64,000 nucleotides of DNA from Dendrolimus kikuchii (GCA_019925095.2 CM034397.1:7211763-7275762); one strand, 5' to 3'. Counted from the first letter of the stretch, positions 45,495 through 58,155 are shown. Notes: generated by a model not told the origin, from the sequence alone. A program made the numbers and translations.

Positions 45495-45665
45495 TAATCG
45501 TTATGAACGTTAAAAAAAAACGTCGTTTACGCATAGCCATATTAGTTTATATGCATACGTTCTTTGTCAATATTTAATGTCATTAACAGTTTCGCATCTC
45601 AGATCGTGCCCTACACCGATCGTCACATCTGCGTAAAACGACCTATACTTGTAACTTTAATCCAG
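45495..45665 (-). repeat. Family I MITE-like repeat
   Basis: Reverse complement of 9165-9325. The ends aacgtcgtttacgc and gcgtaaaacgac are inverted, so the element can fold. Confidence 0.65.
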
Positions 45666-45884
45666 ATGCAGCGACACCATAACCAAATAACCTAACTTTG
45701 AAAAACTCCTGAATTCTACATTACTACTATATAATGGGCTATTCTTCTCCTGTTTTTTGATGTTATATTGTTTAAAACATATCGTTTACTCCAAATCAGC
45801 TTAAAATAAGGTAGTTAACAGTTCAATCAGTTGAATTACTTTCCATGATTCTTTCATTCTGATTTTTATGCTATTTTATCTGTG

Positions 45885-46375
45885 TGATCGATTCTCAGCA
45901 AAAACTCCGGGATTCCTGGGATATAATATACCACAGCATTTAAAAAACTGTGTCGGAATAAGCTAATTTTATTGCACCCTAACAACTTCAAACCGCTCCC
46001 GGGAAAATTCCCGCTGGATTCCCGGGATAAAAAGCATCACATATTATAATATTCGCAAATTTGCTATCGAGCCTTGAAAAAATTAGGTTGCATTCATTTT
46101 TTTTTACACTGGCCAGTTTAAACCATTACCTGGAAAATTCCAGTGGCATTTTCGGGATAAAAACTAATGTAGATTTAAATCAACTAAAACCGCATCGAAA
46201 TCTGCCCAGTAGTTTTTACGTGAATCTCGAACAAACAGACAAATCCACACCGATAAGAAATCCAAAAAAAAAAGGTATCATGATCTCAATCTTTTATATA
46301 GTTTATTCCAGTTGTTATTTTTAAATAGCTGCAATGTAGAGGCATGACATTTTTATAAATAAATTTATAATATTA
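45885..46375 (-). repeat. Family E repeat
   Basis: Repeated blocks cccgctggattcccgggataaaaa, accgcatcgaaatctgcc and a tataatattat end. Same family as 62475-63015 and 33145-33235. Confidence 0.7.
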
Positions 46376-47285
46376 TATATGTGTGCATATATCCCTATTC
46401 TAATGAAGTGGTTTCAAAATGCGGTAAATAAAATTGATTAAGTGTACACAACTGGGCTATATTCTAGAATACAATCCTAAAATAACACGTAAAGACACTG
46501 CGCATAAATCATCCTTTATTATCTTCAATAAATATGATTTGTATAATCCCTTTATAAACTTCTTAAGAGTTGTAATCTCTTTTAACACAACAAACAACGT
46601 AAACAATACCATTGTAGACGTTAAATATACAACAAATTAGTGTACTGAATAAAGATAAGATTTAATCATAGTATTTTACTGTTTAACATTCAATGATCGT
46701 TATTTATTACTAAATGTTTTCCTGCAGATTTGCTCTCGTAAACTGGAACACCATAAAAATTAAGCCAAGTGCCACGAACCACGCGCAGTAGAGTTCCGAA
46801 GGTGACGAAAACAACCGTTTGATTTTCTAATTTGGTAATAATAGTTAACACTAAAGAGTTTATATAATCGGAATCAAACGGTACTAAATGTTCTAAAAAT
46901 TACTAAATATTCTGTTTATTTTTAAGCTGTGCCTTGGTGTTTTTTCAGAATTTTCGACTTCATACTTGAAAGTTAGAAAACGGGGATGCATCCTTTACGT
47001 TAAGAAACATTATTATTATATTTATAAGAACTGACTAACGATCCCCACATGAATACGAACTATTTTTTCATCTCTCAGTTAAATGTAGGTTGGCTATCCC
47101 TATATTTTTAGTTTGATCGTGTTTTCACTAAATATAGGTTGTTGTTATATATATGCATAAATATATTAGTACATAATTTTGTCAAAAATTCCATCCTACC
47201 AAATTGATACGGCATACTAAACTGTACTCATGAATTTTATTAAAAGTGTATTATAGTTTTTTTACTGTTGAAGTCAAGGATCTTT
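46376..47285. other. No recognised content
   Basis: AT-rich; nothing recognised. Confidence 0.5.
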
Positions 47286-47289
47286 TCTA

Positions 47290-47575
47290 CGGTCATTAGC
47301 TGCTGTACAGGTTTACACATGATGGAAAGTCCTGTCAATATTTGCAACACCAAAGGCGCTACTAATATGCTGATGGCTTTGAAGAGGGGATTGGATTCTG
47401 ACCACTAATGCCGGAATACAATTCACGGTTGTTATGGCGGCATACTCTGGACTAGGTTTGCTAGTCATCCAGGCAGGCAAATGACTTGGCTGTGTGTGTG
47501 GGTTATTTTATCGCCTCTTATGACAACCTGCCCGGCCGCAAGAATTAATATTTTTTCTCCGTTTCTGCATCTACA
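47290..47575 (+). repeat. Family B SINE-like repeat, diverged
   Basis: atgccggaatacaattcacggttgttatggcggcatactctgg and cgcctcttatgac blocks; truncated at both ends relative to 14614-14926. Confidence 0.75.
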
Positions 47576-47654
47576 GATCTATACAGATAAGTAAAATTGA
47601 AGTGTCTGTTTGTAACGTCTAAATAAAAGCTTTTTACTAAATGCATATGAAATT

Positions 47655-47845
47655 ATACACGGTACTTATATCAAAAAATCATTTTTAACATATTTGTTTG
47701 TTTGGATGTTCCGGCTAATCGGCTGTACCGATTTTGGCGGGACTTTCACTGGCAGATAGCTGATATTACTCCTCATGAGAACTTTTTTAAGGTTCCGCAA
47801 AAAAAACTTTCACGCGAGCGAAATCGCGGGCACAGCTAGTTATTA
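47655..47845 (+). repeat. RTE-like 3' repeat end
   Basis: ggctgtaccgattttggcggg and gcgagcgaaatcgcgggcac then agctagtt is a common lepidopteran RTE or Helitron-linked terminus. A scrap of the same type is at 49055-49090. Confidence 0.5.
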
Positions 47846-49278
47846 ATAAACTTCATAATAATCAATCAATGGCCAAAGCTGCGAAGAAGAAAAGGAAAAA
47901 GAAAATAAAGAAGTAATATAGAAAAGAAAGAAAGAATAAACGTTCAAATGAAGTTGCTTTCACATTTATGTGTATGTAGTACTGATTAATAACTACGTAA
48001 AACCCGGTCTTAATGTTAGTATAATTACGAGTCCAAACGCCAGGAGTATGGCCGTAAATCAGCGCAATCTGAGCATAACGGGCCTTCTGTCAACTTTTGA
48101 GAACAAAAGACAAGTGTTGTATACAAAATGGGCACCATTAAAGGGAAGCACGCGATGTAAAATTAAGCAAAGACAAGAAAGTCCCTGGTCATAAAACCAG
48201 TCAGCAGTATATTGTATTGTTAATATAAGTCTGTTTTCACATAGATAAGCAGACGGCCTTGTAGGAGAGTTGTACTAAACAATGAAATTTTCTTCGTATC
48301 TTCATTATTTTTATACGACTAAACGGCTGAATTGACTTTAGTGAAATTTAGCAAGGAGGTACACTGTGTCCTGGGGAAGGGTAGGTATAGTCTACCTTTT
48401 TTTAAACCATTCTTAATTGACTTGTAATTTTCATTACTTTTGTAATTTTTTAAAGTCACATTTGAAAAATTTGTCGGAAAAACTTTAGACTCTGTCTCAA
48501 GGTTTAAGTCCGCGTCAAAAAATGGATATAATCACCCAGATCAACCCAGCCACGTTGTTATGTTGTTTGTATCAAGTGTTTTAATCTAAATGTAACATTA
48601 TATTATTATTCTATTTACTAGTACTATAAAATCGGTATCTTTCTAAATTATTTTATCTTTACATTCTGTTGCGCGACCGTAGTGCCTCATCTGTGGGACT
48701 TAAACCATGAGATACAGTCTAAAGATTTACATGATCACAAAAAGGTATAATTAATAAACTTTGTACTATATTTGAAAAAGAAGAACGTCTATATATTTTA
48801 ATTTGAAAACTGGGTCTTTATATTTCCTTAACTTTGAGATATTAAGATGAAAAAAGCCCAAAATGTTAAGTGTTAATGTTTAAGTATTTACAAACAGCTT
48901 AAAACAAATAACCTTAACTTCAAGTGAGTGATATAAAAGTTCATATTTAGGATTGATGTAATAGTTAGTAGTATTTATTTATTTCACTAATAATACATAA
49001 TTATAATACACGCAACACGGCGCAAGTAGTTCGTTTATACATAAAATAAAAAAAAAAATGCGGGCGAAGACGCGGGTTAAAGCTAGTTTAGAATAAGCTA
49101 ATTTCATTTTTACCTTTGTAATCAGAAACAATAAAAATGCAAAAATATACATACAGACGATTTCATTTATTTATAACCTCGGTTGTAAAGTTGTTTTTGT
49201 TATAGCGACAGCATACTTAAGTTCCTTGAACTCGAAGTGTACTTTCAAAGAGAATTGTTTGGTTATAGCGTCTATGGA
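47846..49278. other. No recognised gene
   Basis: Two RTE-like scraps aside, nothing recognised. The frame at 47970-48194 is not convincing. Confidence 0.45.
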
Positions 49279-49279
49279 T

Positions 49280-49512
49280 TATATATATACGGACAAGAAC
49301 CCAGATAACTTGGAGAGACTTGTAGTCTCGGGAAGGCAAGAGACTTCGTGGTAGATCTCCAAACCGGATTGACCAGGTTGCTGACCAGCTGGATACATAG
49401 ATAAGTTCGGCCTTCCACCGTGCTACTACTGCTTCTGCTACGAGAGCACTCATTCACTGCCACTAAAGTCACGATCCTCAGCAGTGAAGGAACGACTTAG
49501 AAGAAGAAGAAG
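49280..49512 (+). pseudogene. LINE polyprotein C-terminal scrap
   Basis: Reads TRTQITWRDL, stop, SREGKRLRGRSPNRIDQVAD, later SSAFHRATTASATRALIHCH and HDPQQ, with several stops. The GKR.RGR...R order is the end region of LINE polyproteins. The opposite-strand open frames are shadows. Confidence 0.5.
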
Positions 49513-49569
49513 TGGAATAACTACGGATGTAAAGCCGATTACAGATATGGCGACTAGAGTTAGTAAACA

Positions 49570-49808
49570 AATTTTTAAGGTGGTAGCGTATGTTACCCTC
49601 TAGATAGCTACCACCTCTTATCTAGAGTATGCCGTCATAACAACCTTTAGTTGTATTCCGGTATTTGAGACCAGGTTCCAATCTCCCTTTAGAGCGCAGC
49701 AGCATGTTGGTAGCATCTTTGGTGTTACAAATGTCCGTAGGCGATGGTAACCGCTTTCATCAGATGGGCCGTCTGCCTATCTGCTGGACTCATGCAATAA
49801 AAAAAACC
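49570..49808 (-). repeat. Family B SINE-like repeat
   Basis: Ends ctcatgcaataaaaaaaac, the A-rich tail, and shares ggcgatggtaaccgctttc and cagatgggccgtctgcct. Confidence 0.8.
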
Positions 49809-49924
49809 CATTTATAAGAAGTTTCCAGGAATCCCTTGCAGATATTTCGATCGAGTCTACACACAAAGACGAAGACCACACAAAAACAAAGGTTCATTAT
49901 AGCAATTATCATTTATTTTTATAG

Positions 49925-50245
49925 TAGTATAGGTCCGCGTTTGACCATGATTTCGGGCGATGTGGAGCGAAAATATGGTCTAAGGTAGAGCACGCTTATC
50001 TAGAAGGTCCTTCATTCACATGGGGCTTGAAGACATCCTGGTTCTAAGTATCGGGACAGATACACTCCGGCAATGAGCTCGACTCCTTTTCTGTACGCAT
50101 GATAAAGGTAGACGCAAAGCACTTCGTTCTTATAGATGTGTTTGATAGTCTGATGATAAAAGGGAGACGGCGAATCAGATCGAATAGCTCAGCTGCACAC
50201 TCTCCAAAATGTGTCCGATAGAAAACCAATAAACTCGCAACTCTA
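49925..50245 (+). repeat. Family L LINE-related fragment
   Basis: Blocks ggtccgcgtttgacc, gtagagcacgcttatctaga, gcacactctccaaaatgtgt; longest family L copy in the window. Confidence 0.55.
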
Positions 50246-50539
50246 CATAGATTTCCGAGACTTAAATGGAATATAAAACTTTCTTATCTTTAGTTAATAT
50301 TCCCATATGGTCAGGTAAGTGTACGCTTATAAATGCACAAGTAGGTAAAGATAAACCTAAAAATCAGTGTTATTATGTAGACTTTAGGTAAACACATTGC
50401 GCGGCTCTATTGTCTGACAATAAATACTATATATATAACGACTTCCGGATGTAGCGACGGAATTATAGCGGTCCCTTCATCGTCGTTAAAACTGAAATCC
50501 CCTGTAGAATAGAATGTACATTATTGCATAACATTAAGA

Positions 50540-50668
50540 TACAATTCAAGAAGTTTAAGTACAGAAGACAATAGGCGGTCTTATCACTAAAAGCAATTTC
50601 TTCCAGACAACCTTAGGATGGATTAGAGAAAATTGTGTAACATGTAGGTTTTGCAATATAACTAGAAT

Positions 50669-50695
<27 letters not shown>
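50540..50695 (+). repeat. Family N LINE tail
   Basis: aggcggtcttatcactaaaagcaatttcttccagacaaccttagg matches the reverse complement of 56795-56945; followed by (TA)n at 50680-50693. Confidence 0.65.
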
Positions 50696-50699
<4 letters not shown>

Positions 50700-50704
<5 letters not shown>

Positions 50705-51335
50705 ATGGCAAGTATAATAGACATAGAAATAAGACATAAATATACATATATATCTATAAATAATAATCATAGTAATAATTCCCCCTGTATGTACATTAAT
50801 TTAAATATACTGTAAGAATATGAAGCATAGTTACTAAAATAGGTAGGCATGTATGAGCGTCATCGCACAACTAAAGTTCGTAACTAAGTCATGGAAATTG
50901 CATTAGTTCCGTGCCACGTAACTAATTGCCTGTTAGGAATGTTAGCAATCAACTCCCCGTAAAACAGTGATCGAGTATCATGTGATACGTTGATACCGTG
51001 CCGGGCCATGGATTTCATAAGCCCACATATTAAGTGCTCATAGAATTAGGGTTGTACGAAATAGTTGAATCTCCATCATCATCCGAGCGTTCAATCCCGG
51101 TTTCGTTCGGAGCGCTAGCTCGGACGCCTAGTGTCCGCTTTCCTACCTTTCCCTCTCCACTTCATGCAGTCTTCCGCATCCCTAATTGTGAGACCTTTGG
51201 TTGAATCTATCTATAATTATTGAAAGGAACGGGGGCGGACAGTCAAATCAACTAAGATTCATTCTATAATCTTAGAAACCGGCGAACCCATGTAGATTAT
51301 ATTATCTAGAGCTATACATATATATTTTTATATTT
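50700..51335. other. No recognised gene
   Basis: Unrecognised; 51080-51200 is a slightly GC-richer scrap of possible LINE origin. Confidence 0.4.
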
Positions 51336-51652
51336 TTATCCGTGCAGAAACGGAGAAAGAATACAATTTCCTGCGGCCGGGCGGCCTGTAGTAAGAGGCG
51401 ACTTAACAACCCACAGCCAGGTGGTAGGGCATTTGCCCGACTGGATGGCTACCACCCCTGGTCGAAAAGTATGTCGCCATAACAACCTTGAGTTGTGTTC
51501 CGGCATTAGTGACCAGGTACCAGTTTCCCTTAAGTGAGCAGCAGCGCATTTGTAGCAACTTTGCTGTTGCAAATGTTCATAGGCGATAGTAACCGCTTTC
51601 CATCGAGTGAGCCGTCTGCCTGTCTGCTGATCTCCTGCAATAAAAAAAAACA
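51336..51652 (-). repeat. Family B SINE-like repeat, full copy
   Basis: Runs from atccgtgcagaaacgg to tcctgcaataaaaaaaaac; about 315 bp, closest to 14054-14364. Confidence 0.85.
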
Positions 51653-51739
51653 AAACATGTTATGACGTCATTTCTATAACGAGTCAATTAACGTATTAAT
51701 TATAGTTGAAACAGTTATTAAAACTATTTATATGTATAC

Positions 51740-52098
51740 AACTAGCTGGCCCGGCAAACTTCGTACCGCCTCAAAATCAATAAATAACAAAGCTAAATAA
51801 TAATTGCTGAATGTTTCAACTTTAGTAAAAATGTGGTCAAAACTATTAAATTTAATTGATTTCTAAACGACGGAACGAACATCAAATTAATGTTTGACAG
51901 GTAGGATTAGTTACTAAGGGAAAGTGAAATTGTTGTTTTTACTATATTGCAAGCATTTTTTTGATATTTACTCACCTTTTAAACCTTCCCTGGACTTCCA
52001 CAAATAATTGAAAACCAAAATTAGCCAAATCAGTCCAGCCGTTCGCGAGGTTTAGCAAAATTAACGAACAACGATTGATATATATATATATATATAAA
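51740..52098 (+). repeat. Family D repeat
   Basis: actagctggcccggcaaact to cagtccagccgttcgcgagg and a (TA)n end; reverse-orientation copy at 33655-34092. Confidence 0.75.
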
Positions 52099-52099
52099 G

Positions 52100-52600
52100 A
52101 TATAACTCTAAAAAAACATAAAATTACACCAAAACGTGACAATATTAGTGATGAGAACGTGCTGTAACCAACATATTGCCAACTCCAATGTACCGTACTG
52201 GCCTTGCAAGACGGCAGCAATGCTATATGTGTGTGACACTATATAACAAGATAAATAAACAAATCAATCTACATGAACTTATTAGTCGGGAAGCTAAAAT
52301 TAAACTAAAAAACTGGCTACTTACCCTTGACTATGCTATCACAGAATCAATGTTTTAATCTATTTATCTTAATAGTAACCGTACAGTATATACATAATTA
52401 CACACACAAACATACACAACACACACCCACTCACACACACATGCATACGATGTGCACTGTGTCACTAGACATAAACACTCTGTTGCCGATTTGTATTTTT
52501 TGTGTTTAAAACTACATACTAATGTGAGAGGGCACGTTACTTTAAAGTTATGATAATGACGATGTATTTGAAAGCTCTTGTCTTATAAGACCTATTTTCA
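52100..52600. other. CA-rich low-complexity DNA
   Basis: 52395-52445 is an impure (CA)n tract. No gene recognised. Confidence 0.6.
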
Positions 52601-52604
52601 GAAT

Positions 52605-52815
52605 TTATGGTGATACTAGCGGACTCAGCAGACGTTGTCTTGCCCTAAAAAAATATGCCTAGATCCAAATGCAGCACCACCTACCGGGTCCAATTGTGAA
52701 TCTAAATTATACCACAACTTACTTGGATACAAACAAAATTTTTCTTCAAAATCGGTCCAACCGTTTAGGAGTTCAGTGAAATACACAGGAACAGAAGAAT
52801 TTTATATATAAAGAA
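52605..52815 (+). repeat. Family O repeat
   Basis: actagcggactcagcagacgttgtcttgcc and tcggtccaaccgtttaggag, ending tttatatataaag. Confidence 0.6.
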
Positions 52816-54131
52816 GTATTAACTACATCATTGAGATACTGTTTATCATCTTACAAAACGTCGTAACCTCATAGATTTTACATGAGCGTAAATACTTATG
52901 ACGTGAAAATATGTACAAGTAAAATAAGTCAAACAGTGCATTATTCTTTACATAATAATAAAATTAATTTCTAATATGATATTTTAAAAGTAAGATAAGA
53001 ATATTACTGTAACGCCTATTATTTTATATGTAAGTAATAAAAATCCAGTGCAGTACAAATAAAAAAGCAATGGGTTATTGCAATGTGTTTACTCAAATCA
53101 TCATATACATTTTGTAACAAAAGAAAACAAGAATTCATATTAAAAATTTATGGGTAAGCGTAGTAAAGATAAATATTCTTAACGCAGCATTCTTAATATG
53201 CCTTTATTGCCACACAAATCATTAAACTCGTTTCCAAGTATGAAACAAAACACAATCTAATATACATTAGCAATCATAGATAAGGGCTGTGAACCCTGTG
53301 TGGGGTATATCGAGCGTAGATCGTATCAAGAACCCTGGGCGGGGTCATTAAAATGAAATTTGCTTCCTAACCGAGCATACGCCATATTGGTGCAAAGCTA
53401 TAATATTACCCTAAACATGATCGTGATAAATTGAAAGTGACATACAGAGTATGTTTTCTACATCAAAATATTTTTTAAGTAACTCTAATTTCTAACTTAT
53501 TATGCTTATTCATCTAATATGCCAGAAATCTTTGATTAGAGACAGCTCAGATATGTGTAAAAGGCTTTGAGCTTAAAGGTAATGACCAAAAAAGCGAAGC
53601 ATGAAAAGAAAATGTACACCCACATTAAATAAAGGATCTTTTGCCAAGGGCCAAGTAGTTGATGGACCCGTACACTGCACTATCTGTCCTACTTAGCAAT
53701 TTGGAGGACGAATCTTCTGAGCTCATCATTGTCCGTAACCATTGAAAACTACTAGTAGATTATTCATTCTTGTTGATATTGTTATCAATCAACAAGGCAC
53801 TCGAAAGTGTTTTTTTTTAATATATAATATTTAAATAAAAACTGATTGCGGCCAATTATTTTTTCCAGAGATTGAACCTCTATATTGATACATCTTAGTA
53901 TTATGATGTTTTGATTCGTTGCACCAAAGGCAGTAGAAAGTATTTATTGTATTGAAAGTACGACTTTCCTTTTTGTTCGTTGTCCTGGTCGAGAATCAAA
54001 ATTAATTCGGTAAGACGTAATCTAAATATCTATCTGTTTCGTCACGTTTCATCCGCCAATTTATTTATGTATAATTTAGCGCAATTGTAGAGTATCGGCA
54101 ATACATGAACGTGATGTTATGTAAGTACAGA
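52816..54131. other. No recognised content
   Basis: AT-rich; nothing recognised on either strand. Confidence 0.5.
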
Positions 54132-54133
54132 TA

Positions 54134-54535
54134 CAGTGGAACCTCTTAAGTCGAACTTAAAGGGAAACGCCAAAACATTCGAGTTATAGAGTTTTCGACT
54201 AATGGAAGATTTCGACCTAAGCTTATTTTGTAAGGAAACATTCGACTTGTAGAGGTTAAGATTTATTCAAATAATCGAGCTGTAAAGGTTGCAAAATCAA
54301 ATTTTGCTATGTTTGAGATACAGAGGTCCAATTGTTTTTTTCGAGTTATAGAAGGAAAATAAGTACTGAATTTGCTTATTTATTATATTTGGGGAGTCAC
54401 TAATTATTTTGAATTATAGAGAGTTCAGATTTCGAGCAACGGAGGTTTTGGGGTTTGACAGAAAGAGAACAGAATTTTTTTTCGAGTTTGGGAGGTTTTC
54501 GACTTATCAAGATTCAACTTAAAGATGTTTTACTG
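54134..54535. repeat. Pogo/Tigger-like MITE
   Basis: 402 bp between TA duplications (54132-54133 and 54536-54537). Inverted ends start cagtggaacctcttaagt and cagtaaaacatctttaagt. The inside is filled with degenerate copies of a tcgagttatagaggtt motif. The CAGTRRAACCTC-type terminus is that of pogo-like elements. Confidence 0.75.
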
Positions 54536-54689
54536 TATTGATATCGCTGTTAAAGCTGCCGATAAAACTGGGCATTTGTCTAAATCATCAAAAATATCCA
54601 ATCTCATAAACGTGTAAAAATAATATTTAATATTGATTAGAATATTGGTGTGCACATCACGGGAACGATAAGGTTTCTGTATATATATA

Positions 54690-54960
54690 GTCTATGTTAA
54701 ATAATAATAATAATCGGCAGACAAACACACATATTGTATATCCCCAAATTAAGCAAGTTACGCTTGTGTTATGGGTAATATACAACGGACTACTCTGGGG
54801 CCGATCCCAGACACCCAGACTATAGTAAATAACGGAGAAAATATGTTTCCGAAATTTACTATATCAGGAATCGAACCCGGAACCTCTGCGTTGCAGTGAG
54901 GCAAGCTGGCAAAGGCTTAGCCCGCTCAACCACAGAGGCCGTCAAAATAAATAACAATTA
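54690..54960 (-). repeat. tRNA-derived SINE
   Basis: Minus strand: A box within tgtggttgagcgggctaag, B box gggttcgattcc about 50 bases on, an unrelated body, and a short (AAT)n tail near 54705-54715. The pol III boxes are the internal promoter. A body fragment lies at 59715-59830. Not a real tRNA, as no cloverleaf can be folded. Confidence 0.75.
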
Positions 54961-55239
54961 AGAAACTAATATACTGCAAGAGTATAATAACTCGTCCTCT
55001 TATTTTGTACTCCGCTCACGGCGATTGAGCCAGACAACGGGGTAACTGTTTACCGTAAATACTATTAATAAAGAAAAATCTTATACTACAATCATGTTAG
55101 TCCGTCTGTCCAGCCTTAGACAGATTATAAAAATTGCAATGATATGACGTTTGTTTGAGACTTTAAAAAAAAATGTAGGGGTTGCTCATTTTAATTATTG
55201 TAAAAGATATGTTTAAGCTTTAAGAAAAAAGGATGAAGA

Positions 55240-55660
55240 AAAATTGTCAATACACCAAAGGAAAATGGAAAGAAGTATGTTAGGAATAAAACTATAAGAT
55301 AAATTTCACAACAAAATCATAAGAAAAAATACTAGAATAACAGACGTCATCAAAAGAGTAAGGACTCTGAAATAGAAATGGGCAGGACACACAAATAGGC
55401 AAAAAGACAATAGATGGACAAAAAAGATCTATGATTAGCTACCCAGAGATGGGAAAAGAGAAAGAGGAAGACCTAGAAAGAGATGGGAAGATGTTTTCGT
55501 TAAAATGTGGGGAATGAAATGGAGAAGAACAGCTGGAGATAAAGAAAATTGGAAAGAGTTGGGCGAGGCCTAAGCAGCAGAGGCGACTTCCATTATTTAA
55601 TGTGTACATTATATATTTATATTTAAAACTAAATTAATGGTAGAAATAAAGGCTTCTTTA
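55240..55660 (+). pseudogene. LINE reverse transcriptase C-terminal relic
   Basis: After frame repair by eye it shows ITDVIKRVRTL, WAGHTNRQKDNRWTKKI, LPRDGKRERGRPRKRWEDVF and GDKENWKELGEA, then stop and a 3' UTR with aaataaaggcttc. The order WAGH..R..D.RW..RGRP..RW.D is the C-terminus of many insect LINE RTs. Contains stops; dead. Confidence 0.75.
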
Positions 55661-56430
55661 TTTATTTTTATTTTATTTAATTTAAAAGATATGTACCTTG
55701 TTACTTATTTGTTAATAACTTTTAAAGTATGGAGTGAAAATTAAAAAGAAAACCAAAGTGGTAGAACTTAAAAAATGTGTTTAATAAAAAAAAATTCTTT
55801 TTAGTTTTCAATTTTTTGCTTGGTATTTTGAGGTATGTATAAAGTAAAAGTACTTTCTCCTCGTGAACACCTTGAGTCACTCCTAGACAGGAAAAATAGA
55901 GAAAAAGTATGAATGATACATATTAACAAAAATCAACCATAACATATTTGATTTATAAACAACTCTCCATTTTATCTGACGTTATAGACAGGTGTCAAAA
56001 CTTTATTATAATATATTTATACCTACATATCTCTATAAGAATATTAAAAATATATTATTCTTTTGTAGGAACTGACGGATATTGTTTCCTCGTTGTATTG
56101 ACATAGTACACAGTCGTTCATTTTTAATTTTCTCCTAACAATGCAAGATGTCGAAGTACTTGCCTATTGCTTAACTTTTCTCAAAGTAAGTAGGTACTTG
56201 GTAGAAAAGACAAAAGTTTGACGAGATAGTTACACGTTCCTTTGAAGCGCTCCTTTGTAATAAACGGACGATCGTCTCACTTCCAACATAAAGTGAGAAG
56301 TTTCGAGTACTTGTACTACAAGTACTTAATACAGACGCATATAATAATCTAATATCTAGGCCCTAGAGTACCTGCTTTATAAGGAATAATTGTAATTAAT
56401 CTAACCAGCGGGTTTCGTATAACTATAGTG
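55661..56430. other. No recognised content
   Basis: AT-rich spacer; nothing recognised. Confidence 0.5.
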
Positions 56431-56432
56431 TA

Positions 56433-56490
56433 ACGATCTTATTCATATTGATTTAGAGTAAGTTTGTAAGCTTCTTTAGGGTTCTTAAAA
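56433..56490 (+). repeat. Half copy of the 9.34-kb hairpin element
   Basis: cttattcatattgatttagagtaagtttgtaagct matches the left arm of 9340-9445. An RTE stub is inserted just to its right. Confidence 0.55.
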
Positions 56491-56503
56491 TACTAAATTA
56501 CAT

Positions 56504-56741
56504 ACATACATACATACATAACTTCACGCCAGTTCCCTTGCGGGGTAGGCACGAACAACAGAGTGCCATTTAGTCTTATTCTTACACACCTCACTTGCCT
56601 CTTTGACATTCATAACTCTTGTCATGCACACTCGTCTGTTCTTAAGGCTCCTGACATCACCTTCTGCTAGTACACGATCAATTTGATCATGGAAGGTGTG
56701 TCGTGGCCTTCCACGACTTCTGCATCCATCCACTTTTGCAT
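56504..56741 (-). mobile_element. RTE-type LINE 3' stub with (ATGT)n tail and coding end
   Basis: Flanked by a perfect 13-bp duplication tactaaattacat (56491-56503 and 56742-56754). The minus strand reads VDGCRSRGRPRHTFHDQIDR and VLAEGDVRSLKNRRVCMTRV, ending RAYPARELA and stop, then the tetranucleotide tail at 56501-56520. 5'-truncated at insertion. Confidence 0.92.
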
Positions 56742-56794
56742 TACTAAATTACATTTATATAAATATACATTTTTGTTTTATTTCTATGTTTATT

Positions 56795-56945
56795 TTACTT
56801 CCCATCTCAAAATTATAAAGCCACCCACATGTTTCACATTTTTTTCTAATCCATCCTAAGGTTGTCTGGAAGAATCTGCTTTTGGTGATAAGACCGCCTA
56901 CTGTTTTTGTACTTAAACTTCCTGAACTATAACTCAATAAAATAT
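56795..56945 (-). repeat. Family N LINE tail
   Basis: Reverse complement of 50540-50690: ggcggtcttatcaccaaaagcag and cttccagacaaccttaggatgg. Confidence 0.65.
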
Positions 56946-57985
56946 ATCCTATTCTGTATTGCATTGAATTATTAATTTATTTTTAATGTCATAAGAAGGA
57001 ATATACGATGAACCAAACAATTATCCAAAAAGTCGCTTTCGTACAAACTCAGTATGTGTATATCAATTATGCCTAAGGTATGTCGGCATATGGCGAGTAA
57101 GTGGGTATGCAAATTCTGGTCAAGTTTTTATCCATTTACTCCTAAAGGATAATACATCACACTTCGAAAAAGATCTGCAACTACTCTGTCCGTGGATCAA
57201 GGTGATCGATCAAGAATCACATGCACTGTGTTCTCTATGACGTTATACGAGCGTGAATCAAAAAGTTCTTGGAATCAATATTAAAAAATGCAAAAATTCA
57301 AATAAAATAATTTCATTTTTCTACATAATCCCTCCAATGCAATGCATTTAGAATAACGCGTTTCTAACTTATTATATCCTTATTCTTTGCAAAAAAAAAT
57401 GTTTTTCTTGAGTTTCGAAGAACTCTTCTCCTCCTAAGAATTTTTTGATTCATTTAGGTATAAAGCACACTAACGCCCGGAATAGTGTGATAGTGACATT
57501 GACAACTGGCATTGTACATTGTCACTCTAAAATAATAATAAGGAATCTAGTCTCGACTAAAAATTACAACTTCTTTGATTCTGTTGTCGATCTGTTTTAC
57601 AGGTATATAATAGGCTACGGTTTGTATACAACATACCCGTAATACATAAGGCCCTCATTTTCGCAGCGCGGCACCGTCGAGGACGAGCCTATCATATCAT
57701 GTTATCACAACCTACCTAAACATCATTTGCTTTAGCGCAAAATTTACAAAAGCCACCGTTTCACTTCAGAGTACGATTTATGCATACTACGTGATGAGAC
57801 CCGGCACGTACAAGTTTAATGACCTACGAGATATAAGACATGTGTAGGTAAAAATTACGAAACGAGTTGGTGAGATTCTATTGTCTATGTCCCGCATATA
57901 CGGCTACCTTCATACCCATGATGTAGCATATAAACTGCTAGATTTTTTTATCATGGTATAGGTTCGCGTTTAACTGGGCTATCTC
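56946..57985. other. No recognised content
   Basis: Nothing recognised; the frame at 57445-57642 has no family resemblance. Confidence 0.45.
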
Positions 57986-57989
57986 ATGG

Positions 57990-58155
57990 TTTTATGTTTG
58001 CAAGACCAGAGGTGAAGCCATCATACTGCGAGCCTTTGAGGGTGGGATAGATGGAGATGGATTGGAGTGATAGGATAGAGAAACATGGGATTGCGGGACT
58101 GGGAGCGAAGTGGACCATTGAAACTCTTACTCTTCGTACAAAACATGGTTAGCCT
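57990..58155 (+). repeat. Family J repeat
   Basis: accagaggtgaagcc, gcgagcctttgagggtgggatag, gtggaccattgaaactc. Confidence 0.6.

Noticed and set aside
54880..54960. Possible tRNA gene on the minus strand
   Set aside because: Pol III boxes are present, but acceptor and anticodon stems do not pair and an unrelated body follows; it is a SINE.
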